Assembly (NCBI RefSeq): GCF_900108275.1
Contig: NZ_FNVD01000003.1
Location: 62,001-126,000, forward strand
Direction of reading: 5' to 3'
DNA: 64,000 nt
From: Jhaorihella thermophila
GTDB lineage: Bacteria > Pseudomonadota > Alphaproteobacteria > Rhodobacterales > Rhodobacteraceae
In this document: positions 26,860 through 35,465 of the stretch, one piece after another
Layout of the letters: each line of letters begins with the position of its first letter
How positions within the stretch are numbered: the first letter of the stretch is position 1
Translations under genes and position numbers: made by a program
Notes under the pieces: model-generated
Told to the model about the DNA's origin: nothing
Seen by the model: the letters and a program-made list of their open reading frames with translations, nothing else
The model's database searches: none

Positions 26860-27156
26860 TTAGCGGCGGCCGGCCCGCCCTCCCAGCGCCCGCCCCGCGA
26901 CGCCGCCCATGATCGCCCCGAAAATCGCGGGAAAGACCAGCCCGGTCAGCGCGGCAAAGGGCACGAAGGCGGCTTGCTCTTCGCCGGGGCCGATCGTGGT
27001 GAGGTAGATCACCAGCAACAGAGCAACGGCGCCGATCGCGCCGAGAAGCCACAGCAGAAGCCGTACGCCGAAAAAGCGACCGAAGACCAACCCGGCGATG
27101 GCGCCCCCGATCAGCGCCACGAGCGGCAGATAGAGATAGATGGCCGCGATATTCAT
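26860..27156 (-). CDS. Hypothetical three-helix membrane protein
   Basis: A 98-residue protein with three hydrophobic segments rich in glycine (LPLVALIGGAIAGLVFGRFF, VRLLLWLLGAIGAVALLLVI and GLVFPAIFGAIMGGVAGRAL). It ends in a basic tail. The family is unknown to me. It is the last gene on the minus strand behind the mur cluster, 17 bases downstream of a DUF2484 gene, so it is probably in the same transcript. It is convergent with the cytochrome genes. Confidence 0.65.
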   Translation of the reverse strand: MNIAAIYLYLPLVALIGGAIAGLVFGRFFGVRLLLWLLGAIGAVALLLVIYLTTIGPGEEQAAFVPFAALTGLVFPAIFGAIMGGVAGRALGGRAGRR

Positions 27157-27173
27157 GGTCCTGCTCCTTGCAG

Positions 27174-27440
27174 TTATCCGTCGGCGGCATCCGGCTTGCG
27201 AAGAACCCGCCTGACCCAGCGCACGAGATAGATCACCGGCCAGCGCAGAACCGACATTGCGGCCACCAGCACGATCAACCCCACCCACGGTCCGTTTTCA
27301 TAGGTGACAAACCCCAGGATAGGGATGCCCACGGCGATCAGCACATACGCATTGCGCCAGTGATTGTCACGCGAGGGAAACATTGCCAGCACGTTGGCGA
27401 TCAGTGCCCAGACGGCGGCAAGAACCAGTGAGGTGTTCAT
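27174..27440 (-). CDS. DUF2484 family membrane protein (second copy)
   Basis: An 88-residue protein with three membrane segments (SLVLAAVWALIANVLAMFP, AYVLIAVGIPILGFVTYENG, WVGLIVLVAAMSVLRWPVIY) and a basic C terminus. Its pattern (Trp-Ala start, R-x-x near the end of helix 1, LRWP before the basic tail) fits DUF2484, a family tied to the mur cluster in Rhodobacterales. Its start overlaps the stop of the preceding DUF2484 gene by four bases (ATGA). The role is unknown; a link to cell-wall synthesis is inferred only from position. Confidence 0.8.
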   Translation of the reverse strand: MNTSLVLAAVWALIANVLAMFPSRDNHWRNAYVLIAVGIPILGFVTYENGPWVGLIVLVAAMSVLRWPVIYLVRWVRRVLRKPDAADG

Positions 27441-27682
27441 TCGCGCGACCCTCCCGTCATGCGGCGGGCGATAAAGGCCAGCGGGCGGCGGAACATGGAC
27501 ACGAAGCCCAGCGCCGCGGCAAATGACCAGCCCCAGCCGTGTTGGGCGCCGAGCCAGAGAATCAGCCCCGGCGCGGCAATCAGCAGCGCCAGCCCCGGCA
27601 CGAACTGCCGGCGCATCGGCAGCAGCGCGACAAAGGTCGCGGCCACGGCCCAGAGCGCGGCCGATATGACCGGGACGCTCAT
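27437..27682 (-). CDS. DUF2484 family membrane protein (first copy)
   Basis: An 81-residue three-helix membrane protein with the family motif LLPMRRQFVPGLALL and the terminal FVSMFRRPLAFIARR. It overlaps the permease gene upstream and the second DUF2484 gene downstream by four bases each, so the four minus-strand genes are tightly coupled. In relatives one DUF2484 gene usually lies between murC and murB; here two are present and murB is not. Confidence 0.85.
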   Translation of the reverse strand: MSVPVISAALWAVAATFVALLPMRRQFVPGLALLIAAPGLILWLGAQHGWGWSFAAALGFVSMFRRPLAFIARRMTGGSRE

Positions 27683-28806
27683 GACCCGGCCCCCAGCGTG
27701 AAGAGAAGCCCGCCCGCCGACAGGATCGCCCCCGCGACCGGAACCCAGAACGGCGTGCGGAAAGGCGCGTCGGGCTCGCGGCGCTTTTCCAAAATCAGCG
27801 CCAGGTTCACCAGCGTGAACACCCCCAGAAGGATCGCAGACGTCATTTCGGCCAGCGTGGTCAGGCGAACGAACAGCGCAGCGAGGATGACCAGCGTGCC
27901 GATCAAGAGCGTCGCGGCGACCGGCGTGCCGAACCGGGGATGGGCGTGGTGGAAAATGGCAAGCGCCGGCGTCCGGCGGCCCAGCCCGAACAGAACGCGC
28001 GCGGCCATGACGATCTGCGCCAGCACCCCGTTCAATGCGGCAAAGACGGCGATCGCCGACAGAAACGCCGCATTGTCGCCCCGCGAGGTCTGCCAGACCA
28101 GCGCCAACGGACTGTCCGAGGCTGCCAATTGGCCCAGCGGCACGGCACGCACCGCGGCCCAGGCGACCAGCGCATAGATCGTGGCCGTGATCGCCAGAGA
28201 AATGAGAATCGCGCGCGGCAGGGTGCGCGTCGGATCGTGGGTTTCCTCGGCCATGTTGACGATGTCCTCAAATCCGATGAAGGCAAAGAAGGCCAGCACC
28301 GCCGCGACACCGATCCCCGACCAGACCGGCGCGGCCGGGGCGGTCCAGTCGGCCGAAGGGGTGGCCGTGAACCCGGCCCAGATCACCAGCACCAGCCCCA
28401 GCAGTTCCACGGCGGTAAAGATCGCGGCAAAGGCGAGGCTTTCAAGCACGCCGAAGCCGTCCGCCAGATAACCCGCACCGCCGCGCAGCACGGCGCCCGC
28501 CGAAATCGTGCCCGAGGCGACGATGCCCAACCCCACCAGCAGCGCGAGCGCCGGGCTGCGCAGCCCTTGGGCGACATAGGCCGCCTCGCCCGCCGCTTCG
28601 GGCAGACGGGTCGAGAACTCGGCATAGGACAGCGCCGCGGGGGCGGCGATCAGCCCCGCGATCAGGAACGACACCGGCGCCCAGACGCCCGCCTGTCCGG
28701 CGATCGCGCCCACCAATACATAGATGCCCGACCCCACCATCACGCCGACGCCATAGGCCGTCAGAAGCCCAAGCCCGATCCGGCGTTTCAGATGGCCTTC
28801 GGTCAT
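27679..28806 (-). CDS. APC superfamily amino-acid permease, slightly short
   Basis: A 375-residue transporter of the amino acid-polyamine-cation superfamily. It begins with the helix 1 motif [14 protein letters not shown], has the conserved [18 protein letters not shown] loop and the helix 6 motif [25 protein letters not shown]. About ten hydrophobic segments are visible, fewer than the usual twelve. Around [20 protein letters not shown] the text jumps directly from one helix region to the next, which suggests an in-frame internal loss of perhaps one or two helices. It starts inside the murC stop codon (ATGA overlap) and so is translated with the cell-wall genes. Substrate unknown. Confidence 0.85.
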   Translation of the reverse strand: MTEGHLKRRIGLGLLTAYGVGVMVGSGIYVLVGAIAGQAGVWAPVSFLIAGLIAAPAALSYAEFSTRLPEAAGEAAYVAQGLRSPALALLVGLGIVASGTISAGAVLRGGAGYLADGFGVLESLAFAAIFTAVELLGLVLVIWAGFTATPSADWTAPAAPVWSGIGVAAVLAFFAFIGFEDIVNMAEETHDPTRTLPRAILISLAITATIYALVAWAAVRAVPLGQLAASDSPLALVWQTSRGDNAAFLSAIAVFAALNGVLAQIVMAARVLFGLGRRTPALAIFHHAHPRFGTPVAATLLIGTLVILAALFVRLTTLAEMTSAILLGVFTLVNLALILEKRREPDAPFRTPFWVPVAGAILSAGGLLFTLGAGS

Positions 28807-30209
28807 GTACTCCAGTCCTTGAGCCGTTCGGGCAGGGCGTTGGCCCAGGCGCTGATCGTGCCGGCGCCGAGGCAGACGACGATATCGCCGGGGCGGGCCT
28901 GTTCCCGCACGAGCCGCTCCAGGTCGGCGTCGTCCAGAATGGCCCGCGCGTGGCGGTGCCCGTGGCGGATCAGCCCGGCCACGAGATCGTCGCGCGTCGC
29001 GCCGGGAATGGGGTCTTCGCCGGCGGCATAGACCTCGGAGATGCCGACCACGTCGGCCTCGTTGAAACAGGCACAGAAATCGTCGAACAGGCTCGACAGC
29101 CGCGTATAGCGATGCGGCTGATGCACGGCGATCACCCGGCCTTCGGTCGCTTGCCGGGCAGCCCTGAGCACGGCGGCAATTTCCACCGGGTGGTGGCCGT
29201 AATCGTCGATGATCGGCACGCCGTTCACCTCGCCGACCTTGGTAAAGCGGCGGTTCACCCCTCCGAAGGCAGCCAGCGCGGCACGGATTTCTTCGCCCTT
29301 CATGCCCAGATGCCGGGCCACCGCCACGGCGGCCAGCGCGTTCGACACGTTGTGATCGCCGGGCATCGGCAGGGTGCAGCCCTCGATCACGATCTCCTCG
29401 GCCTGAAGCGCGACGTCGAAATGCGCCACGCCCCTTTCATAGCGCAGGTTCAGCGCGCGCACGTCGGCCTGCGCGTTGAAACCATAGGTAACCACGCGCC
29501 GGTCGGTGATCCGGCCCACCAGCGCCTGCACCTCGGCGTGATCGGTGCAGCAGATCGCCAGCCCGTAGAAGGGGATGTTCGATACGAAGTCATAGAAACC
29601 CTGACGCAGGTTCTCGATGCTGCCCCAGTGCTCCATGTGTTCGGCGTCGATATTGGTGACGATCGCCACCGTCGCCGGCAGGCGGTTGAAGCTGCCGTCG
29701 CTTTCGTCGGCCTCGACCACCATCCATTCGCCCTGCCCCATCCGCGCGTTGGACCCATAGGCGTGGATAATGCCGCCATTCACCACGGTCGGGTCGAACC
29801 CGCCCGCGTCCAGCAGCGTTGCCACCATGGTCGTGGTGGTGGTCTTGCCGTGGGTGCCGGCGACCGCGACGTTGGATTTCAACCGCATCAGTTCCGCCAG
29901 CATGTCGGCCCGGCGCACCACCGGCAGGCCGCGCGCGCGCGCTTCGTCCAGTTCGGGGTTGCCCGGCTTGATCGCCGACGAGATCACGACCACGGCGGCA
30001 CCTTCGAGGTTCTCGGGCCGCTGGCCGATGAAGACCCGCGCGCCCATCCCCAAGAGGCGCTCGGTGATCTTCGACGGCTTCAGGTCCGACCCCTGCACGT
30101 CATAGCCCAGGTTCAACAGCACCTCGGCGATGCCGGACATACCGATGCCGCCGATCCCGACGAAATGGATCGGGCCGACATCGCCGGGAAGCTTGGTGAC
30201 GGGAGTCAT
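28803..30209 (-). CDS. murC: UDP-N-acetylmuramate--L-alanine ligase
   Basis: A 468-residue Mur ligase that adds L-alanine to UDP-MurNAc with ATP in the cytoplasm. The N-terminal UDP-binding motif is [18 protein letters not shown], the P-loop is [18 protein letters not shown], and EADESDGSF and [10 protein letters not shown] mark the central and C-terminal domains. It overlaps murG upstream and the permease downstream by four bases each. Confidence 0.98.
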   Translation of the reverse strand: MTPVTKLPGDVGPIHFVGIGGIGMSGIAEVLLNLGYDVQGSDLKPSKITERLLGMGARVFIGQRPENLEGAAVVVISSAIKPGNPELDEARARGLPVVRRADMLAELMRLKSNVAVAGTHGKTTTTTMVATLLDAGGFDPTVVNGGIIHAYGSNARMGQGEWMVVEADESDGSFNRLPATVAIVTNIDAEHMEHWGSIENLRQGFYDFVSNIPFYGLAICCTDHAEVQALVGRITDRRVVTYGFNAQADVRALNLRYERGVAHFDVALQAEEIVIEGCTLPMPGDHNVSNALAAVAVARHLGMKGEEIRAALAAFGGVNRRFTKVGEVNGVPIIDDYGHHPVEIAAVLRAARQATEGRVIAVHQPHRYTRLSSLFDDFCACFNEADVVGISEVYAAGEDPIPGATRDDLVAGLIRHGHRHARAILDDADLERLVREQARPGDIVVCLGAGTISAWANALPERLKDWST

Positions 30210-31309
30210 GGCTGTTCCTTGTCTGTCTCTGCCAGTTCCTCGACCAGCGCCACGAGCCGCTCGGTCGCATCCGGCATGCCGGCGGCGAGGGCGGCATGGG
30301 CCATGTGGATCGCCGCCTGCGGGTTGGTCAGGATCGCCGCCATTTGCGCGGTCAGCGTAGCGGCGTCAAGCGCATTCTCGGGGATCATGATCGCGGCCTC
30401 GACCTGCACGAGACCTCGGGCATTCGCGGTCTGGTGGTCGGCGGCGGCCGCGGCATAGGGGATCAGGATCGACGGCCGTCCGATCACGGTCAGGTCCGCG
30501 ATCGACGAGGCGCCGGCGCGGCTGATCACCAGTTGCGCTTCGGCCATGCGGGCGGGCACGTCGTGAAAAAAGGGCTGCACGTCCGCGTCGATCCCGGCCC
30601 GCGCATAGGCCGCGGTGACGCGATCCACGTCCTCTGGCCGGGCCTGATGGCTGACGCGCAGGTGGCGGCGGATCTCTTCGGGCAGGTCAGCAATGGCGGC
30701 GGGGGCCACGTCCGACAGGATCCGCGCGCCTTGGCTGCCGCCCATCACCAGAATCGACATCGGGTAGTCGCCCGGCGGGATATAGGGGGCGCCGGCGCGT
30801 TCCAGCACCGCGCGCCGCACCGGGTTGCCGACATGGATGCCGTTCGTGCCTTCGGGCAGATCGGTTGGCCAGGTGCCACAGGCCACGCAGGCGACGCGGG
30901 TCGCGAACAGCCGGTTGACCCGGCCCAGCACGCCGTTCTGTTCGTGGATCATGCGCGGGATACCCAGCATCACCGCCGCGCCCAGCGCCGGGATCGTCGG
31001 ATAGCCGCCAAAGCCCACCACCACGTCGGGCCGGTCACGCCACATCTCCCAGGCGGCCGACAGCACCCCGGCGGCGATCTTCGGCCCCGCCACCGCCTTG
31101 GCCGCGATCCCGCCGCGCGCGAAGGTGGCCGAAGAGACCTTCACGATCTCGGTCGTGTGGGGAAAGCCCCCCGTATAGCGCGCGCCGCGATCATCAGTGG
31201 ACAGTCGCACCCGCCAGCCGCGGTTCAGCATCGCCTCGGCCAGCGCCTGGGCGGGGAACATGTGCCCACCAGTGCCGCCCGCCGCGATGACAAGGTAGCG
31301 CCCGCTCAT
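30206..31309 (-). CDS. murG: UDP-GlcNAc--N-acetylmuramyl-pyrophosphoryl-undecaprenol transferase
   Basis: A 367-residue GT28 transferase that converts lipid I to lipid II on the inner face of the membrane. The N-terminal loop [52 protein letters not shown], and in the C-terminal donor domain [13 protein letters not shown] and [19 protein letters not shown] are all in place. It overlaps ftsW and murC by four bases, so it is part of one translationally coupled operon. Confidence 0.98.
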   Translation of the reverse strand: MSGRYLVIAAGGTGGHMFPAQALAEAMLNRGWRVRLSTDDRGARYTGGFPHTTEIVKVSSATFARGGIAAKAVAGPKIAAGVLSAAWEMWRDRPDVVVGFGGYPTIPALGAAVMLGIPRMIHEQNGVLGRVNRLFATRVACVACGTWPTDLPEGTNGIHVGNPVRRAVLERAGAPYIPPGDYPMSILVMGGSQGARILSDVAPAAIADLPEEIRRHLRVSHQARPEDVDRVTAAYARAGIDADVQPFFHDVPARMAEAQLVISRAGASSIADLTVIGRPSILIPYAAAAADHQTANARGLVQVEAAIMIPENALDAATLTAQMAAILTNPQAAIHMAHAALAAGMPDATERLVALVEELAETDKEQP

Positions 31310-32472
31310 AAACCCCGACCCTTGAGAATGTCCTCGATCTGCCCCTGCGGACGCGCGCGGGTAAAGGCCAGCAGCATGCCCACCGCGATGCCGCCGGCGA
31401 TCAGCGAGGATCCGCCATAGCTGACGAAGGGCAAGGTCATGCCCTTGGCCGGCAACAGGCGCACCGCGACGCCCATGTTGATCATCGCCTGCACGCCGAA
31501 CACGCAGGCCAGCCCGGTCCCCGCAAGCCGGATAAACGGGTCGCGTTCACGCATCAGCCGCACCAGCGACCGCAGCACGACGATCGCGAACAGCGCGATG
31601 ATGCACAGCACCAACACCAGCCCGTACTCCTCGGCCGCGACCGCGATGATGAAATCGGTGTGCGCATCCGGCAGCGACCACTTCACCTGCCCCTCGCCCA
31701 CGCCGACGCCAAAGAGGCCGCCCTCCTGGATCGCATTGGTGGCATAGCCCAGCTGGGTGCGCGGATCGACCTCGGGGTTGAGGAACCCGTCGATCCGGCG
31801 CGCGAAATGTTCCGAATTGGAATAGGCCACCGTCCCGCCCAGGATCGCCAGCCCCGCCATGGCCAGCAACAGCACCATCGGCGCGCCGGCCACGAAATAC
31901 ATCACCGCCCACCCGAACAGGACCAGGCAGGCCTGCCCGAAATCGGGCTGCATCACCAGCATCGCCACGATCGCCAGGCACAGCGCCAGCGACCACGCGC
32001 GCCCCGGCGGGCCGTTGATCTCCTTGGACGCGGCCATCAGCCAGGCCGCCGTCACCACGAAGGCGGGCTTGAGAAACTCCGACGGCTGCACCGACCCGAA
32101 CCCCAGCGAATACCAGCGCATCGCGCCCTTGCCGAAATCGGTCCCGAACAGGGGCAGCAGCGCCACCGCCACGAAGGCGCCCAGGAACCCCAGCACCGCC
32201 AGCCGCCGCACCAGTTTCGGCGACATCATCGAGGTGACCAGCATCACCACCATCGCCAGCCCGCCGAACAGCGCCTGCCGATGGACATAGTAGAACGGGT
32301 TGAGACCGTTGCGTTCGGCCAGCGGCACCGAGGCGGCAAAGCCCAGCAGCAGACCGATCGCGAACAGGATCATGACGCTCGACAGCGACCACTTGTCCAC
32401 CGTTCTCCACCATTTGGGAAGAATCGGTTCGCCGGCCCGTTCCGGGACCGCGCCATACACCATCTCAGTCAT
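31306..32472 (-). CDS. ftsW: Peptidoglycan polymerase FtsW (SEDS family)
   Basis: A 388-residue SEDS protein with about ten membrane helices. The conserved loops are present: [21 protein letters not shown] after the central helices, [16 protein letters not shown], and [20 protein letters not shown] near the end, with the catalytic-region aspartate in QPDFG. It polymerises lipid II at the division septum together with its class B penicillin-binding protein. It is the first gene of the minus-strand cell-wall run in this window. The ATG at 32472 is followed by a cytoplasmic tail before helix 1. Confidence 0.97.
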   Translation of the reverse strand: MTEMVYGAVPERAGEPILPKWWRTVDKWSLSSVMILFAIGLLLGFAASVPLAERNGLNPFYYVHRQALFGGLAMVVMLVTSMMSPKLVRRLAVLGFLGAFVAVALLPLFGTDFGKGAMRWYSLGFGSVQPSEFLKPAFVVTAAWLMAASKEINGPPGRAWSLALCLAIVAMLVMQPDFGQACLVLFGWAVMYFVAGAPMVLLLAMAGLAILGGTVAYSNSEHFARRIDGFLNPEVDPRTQLGYATNAIQEGGLFGVGVGEGQVKWSLPDAHTDFIIAVAAEEYGLVLVLCIIALFAIVVLRSLVRLMRERDPFIRLAGTGLACVFGVQAMINMGVAVRLLPAKGMTLPFVSYGGSSLIAGGIAVGMLLAFTRARPQGQIEDILKGRGL

Positions 32473-32616
32473 GGGTAACCGCTATGCCTGCCTTTGCCAC
32501 TGTCTGCCTGCCCGCCCCTGTTTTTCGGGGTCTTGCGCGCAAGTGTAACGCGAAAACCACGTTCAGGCCAGTGTCTTCCTCTTGCGCTCGGCGGCAATCC
32601 GCGTCAGGCGGCTGGC

Positions 32617-33801
32617 ATGAAGTTCGAAACCGTGATCATCGGCGCCGGCGCGGCCGGGATGATGTGCGCGGCCCAGTCCGGGCCCGGCACGCTGGTCATC
32701 GACCACGCCCGCGCCCCCGGCGAAAAGATCCGCATCTCGGGCGGCGGGCGGTGCAACTTCACCAACCTGCACGCGGGGCCGGAAAACTTCCTTTCGGCCA
32801 ACCCGCATTTCTGCAAATCGGCCTTGGCCCGCTATACCCAGTGGGATTTCATCGACCTCGTGAACCGCCACCGCATCTCCTGGCACGAAAAGACGTTCGG
32901 CCAGCTCTTCTGCGACGGAAAGGCGACGCAGATCGTCGACATGCTGCGCGCCGAGATGACCCGCACCGGCGCAACTCTCTGGCTGCAAACGCGACTGGCC
33001 GACCTGCGCCACGGACCCGACGGCTTCACGCTGGATCTCGACCGCGAAGGCGCGCGCCAAACCGTCACCTGCCGCAATCTCGTGCTGGCCAGCGGCGGCA
33101 AGTCGATCCCGAAAATGGGGGCCACGGGACTCGCCTACGACATCGCCCGCCGGTTCGGCCTCACCGTTACCGAAACGCGCCCCGCGCTGGTGCCCTTCAC
33201 CTTCCCCCGGGGCCGCTTCGCCCCCCTCGCGGGCGTCTCCCTGCCCGTCCGGCTGTCGAACCCGCGCGCCAGCTTCGACGAAGCGCTGCTCTTCACCCAT
33301 CGCGGCCTCAGCGGCCCGGCGGTGCTGCAACTGTCGTCCTTCTGGCGCGAGGGCGAAGAGATCCATGTCAACCTCATCCCCGGCCTCGACCTGTTCGAAA
33401 CCCTCCGCGCCGCACGCGCGACCGCCGGACGACGCGCGTTGAAGACCGAACTGGCCCGCCACCTGCCCGCGCGGCTGGTGGACTTCCTCGCCCCTGATCT
33501 GAAGATCGCCGGCCGCCTTGCCGATCAGTCCGACGCCCGCCTGCGCGCCCTCGCCGGCGCTCTGTCCGACTGGCGGCTCAGACCATCCGGCACCGAAGGC
33601 TGGCGCACCGCCGAAGTGACGCTGGGCGGGGTGGACACGAACGGCCTCTCCTCCCGAACGATGGAAGCAAAGACCGTCCCCGGCCTCTTCGTCATCGGCG
33701 AGGCGGTGGACGTCACCGGCTGGCTCGGCGGCTACAACTTCCAATGGGCCTGGTCCTCGGGTCATGCCGCCGGCGCAGCGATCGCCGCCCGCCGGACCTG
33801 A
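32617..33801 (+). CDS. BaiN/HI0933-type NAD(P)/FAD-dependent oxidoreductase
   Basis: A 394-residue flavoprotein of the HI0933/BaiN family. The FAD motif is VIIGAGAAGMMCAAQSG, followed by the family hallmark EKIRISGGGRCNFTN. LVLASGGKSIPKMGATGLAYDIA and the closing GLFVIGEAVDVTGWLGGYNFQWAWSSG place both ends. Physiological reactions are poorly defined; one homologue reduces bile-acid intermediates. It is divergent from ftsW. The start at 32617 gives MKFETVIIGAGAAG; upstream in-frame codons are not protein-like. Confidence 0.92.
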   Translation: MKFETVIIGAGAAGMMCAAQSGPGTLVIDHARAPGEKIRISGGGRCNFTNLHAGPENFLSANPHFCKSALARYTQWDFIDLVNRHRISWHEKTFGQLFCDGKATQIVDMLRAEMTRTGATLWLQTRLADLRHGPDGFTLDLDREGARQTVTCRNLVLASGGKSIPKMGATGLAYDIARRFGLTVTETRPALVPFTFPRGRFAPLAGVSLPVRLSNPRASFDEALLFTHRGLSGPAVLQLSSFWREGEEIHVNLIPGLDLFETLRAARATAGRRALKTELARHLPARLVDFLAPDLKIAGRLADQSDARLRALAGALSDWRLRPSGTEGWRTAEVTLGGVDTNGLSSRTMEAKTVPGLFVIGEAVDVTGWLGGYNFQWAWSSGHAAGAAIAARRT

Positions 33802-33803
33802 CG

Positions 33804-33868
33804 CGCCCGCCCCTTCCTCTTGCTCCAAATATCCCCGCCGGAGGCACGGCCCCGCAAGGGGCCGTTCC
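33804..33868. repeat. Intergenic hairpin repeat, copy flanking creatinase (right end of flavoprotein gene)
   Basis: A 65-base sequence that recurs at 35313-35377 in the same orientation with one mismatch. It contains CTTCCTCTTGCTCCAAATA and a perfect hairpin GGCCCC-GCAA-GGGGCC (33848-33863). It lies between the convergent flavoprotein and creatinase genes and could end both transcripts. It is a relative of the elements at 38341, 48008 and 59266. Confidence 0.85.
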
Positions 33869-33881
33869 CCGCAACGCATCC

Positions 33882-35117
33882 TCACCCGACGACGTTGAAT
33901 TCCGGCCCATAGGGATAGCCGGTGATGTTCTCGTTGCCGTCTTCGGTGATGATCAGAATGTCATGCTCGCGATAGCCGCCCGCGCCGGGCCGGCCCTCGG
34001 GGATAGTCAGCATCGGCTCCATGCTGATCACCATGCCCGGCTCCAGCACCGTGTCGATGTCCTCGCGCAGCTCCAGCCCCGCTTCGCGGCCGTAGTAATG
34101 GGACAGTACCCCGAAGGAATGGCCATAGCCGAAGGTGCGATATTGCAGCAGGTCGCGCTCGGCGAAGAATTCGTTGATCTTCTGCGTGACCTCGGCGCAG
34201 CTCACCCCCGGCTTCAGCAGCGACATCCCGTATTCATGGGCCGCGACATTGGCCTCCCAGATCTTCAGGCTGGCCTCGTCCACCTCGCCCACGAACATGG
34301 TGCGTTCCAGCGCGGTATAATAGCCCGAGATCATCGGAAAGGTGTTCAGCGACAGGATATCGCCCCGTCGCAGCACCCGGCCCGTGACCGGGTTGTGCGC
34401 CCCGTCGGTGTTGATCCCCGACTGGAACCAGACCCAGGTGTCACGGTATTCCGCATCCGGGAAACGCCTGGCAATCTCCAGCTCCATCGCATCGCGGCCG
34501 GCCATAGCCACGTCGATCTCGCGCACGCCCTCGCGCACCGCCTCGCGGATCGCATAGCCGCCCACATCGGCCACCTGCGCGCCCTGGCGGATCAGCGCGA
34601 TCTCCGCGGGCGACTTGTGCATCCGCTGCCGCATCGTCGTGGGTGCGATGTCCACCATGGTCAGCGGCTCCAAGAAATCCTCCAGCTTGTCGCGCTGCTG
34701 CAACGTCAGGTGGTCGCCCTCATAGCCCACGATCCGGCCCGCCCCGGTTACCGACTTCACCGCGCGCCAGAAATTGTCGCGCTGCCAGTCGGTATAGGTG
34801 ATGTTGTCGCAGAAACTGCGCCGCCAGGGCTGGCCCGCGTCGATGCCGGCGCTGATGGTCACCGCATCCGTCGGGGTGACGACCATCGCGTAGGGCCGCC
34901 CGAAGGAACAGTAGAGAAAGCCCGAATAATAGGCGACATTGTGCATCGACGTCAGCACGGCGGCATTGACGCCCGCCTCTTCCATCCGCGCGCGCAACCC
35001 CTTGAGTCGCGCCTGATATTCGGCATCGGCAAAGGGCAGTTTCGCCTTTTCGCCATTGTGGAACCGATACATCTCGGGACGGGAAAGCTGGGATGCGGAT
35101 TGAACCCGTGCGGTCAT
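33882..35117 (-). CDS. Creatinase (creatine amidinohydrolase)
   Basis: A 411-residue pita-bread (M24-fold) enzyme that hydrolyses creatine to sarcosine and urea. It is unusually recognisable: FHNGEKAKLPFADAEYQARL, SMHNVAYYSGFLYCSFGRPY, WVWFQSGINTDGAHNPVTGR and YRTFGYGHSFGVLSHYYGRE follow creatinase rather than prolidase. The M24 metal ligands are replaced, as expected for a metal-free creatinase, and His241 in GAHNP corresponds to the known general base. A strong GAAGGAGGGTCAC site fixes the start. There is no sarcosine oxidase or creatininase gene next to it; the divergent neighbour is a semialdehyde dehydrogenase. The gene is flanked by 65-base direct repeats. A related guanidino substrate cannot be excluded. 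Confidence 0.92.
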   Translation of the reverse strand: MTARVQSASQLSRPEMYRFHNGEKAKLPFADAEYQARLKGLRARMEEAGVNAAVLTSMHNVAYYSGFLYCSFGRPYAMVVTPTDAVTISAGIDAGQPWRRSFCDNITYTDWQRDNFWRAVKSVTGAGRIVGYEGDHLTLQQRDKLEDFLEPLTMVDIAPTTMRQRMHKSPAEIALIRQGAQVADVGGYAIREAVREGVREIDVAMAGRDAMELEIARRFPDAEYRDTWVWFQSGINTDGAHNPVTGRVLRRGDILSLNTFPMISGYYTALERTMFVGEVDEASLKIWEANVAAHEYGMSLLKPGVSCAEVTQKINEFFAERDLLQYRTFGYGHSFGVLSHYYGREAGLELREDIDTVLEPGMVISMEPMLTIPEGRPGAGGYREHDILIITEDGNENITGYPYGPEFNVVG

Positions 35118-35465
35118 GTGACCCTCCTTCGCAGAAAGGTCCCGGCGTTCAGGACTGAGAAACGGGGCGGCATGCCGACCCTTGTGCGGCATGGTGGCGA
35201 CGCCATCGCCTGTGCCCCGCACCTGTCCTGCCCTGCCGGCGCGAGTCGCGCAAGCCTTTTCCCGCGCACCCTTCATGCCCACAGGCCCGTCATGCCCACC
35301 CGGGGTCGTCCACGCCCGTCCCTTCCTCTTGCTCCAAATATCCCCGCCGGAGGCACGGCCCCGCAAGGGGCCGTTCCTGCCGCACCGCCGCCCCGCGCGC
35401 AGGTTCTGGACAATTCTCGCGCTTGGGCGTTTGTTGTGCCCGAACCGATACGGAGGAGACCCCCG
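35118..35465. other. 348-base intergenic region between creatinase and gabD-like genes
   Basis: It holds the creatinase ribosome site (35118-35130, minus strand), the 65-base repeat at 35313-35377, and the CGGAGGAGACCCCCG ribosome site of the dehydrogenase at its right end. I see no convincing small ORF or RNA gene in it. Promoters for both divergent genes must lie here, but no strong -35/-10 pair stands out. Confidence 0.5.
35313..35377. repeat. Intergenic hairpin repeat, copy upstream of gabD
   Basis: The second copy of the 65-base repeat, in direct orientation to 33804-33868 and differing at one base. The hairpin GGCCCC-GCAA-GGGGCC lies at 35357-35372. Unlike the other copies it sits between divergent genes, upstream of a start codon rather than after a stop, so termination is not its obvious function here. 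Confidence 0.85.

Noticed and set aside
33744-35465. A long N-terminal extension of the semialdehyde dehydrogenase frame
   Set aside because: It is antisense to creatinase and crosses the 65-base repeats. The dehydrogenase has a GGAGGAG site at its own ATG.
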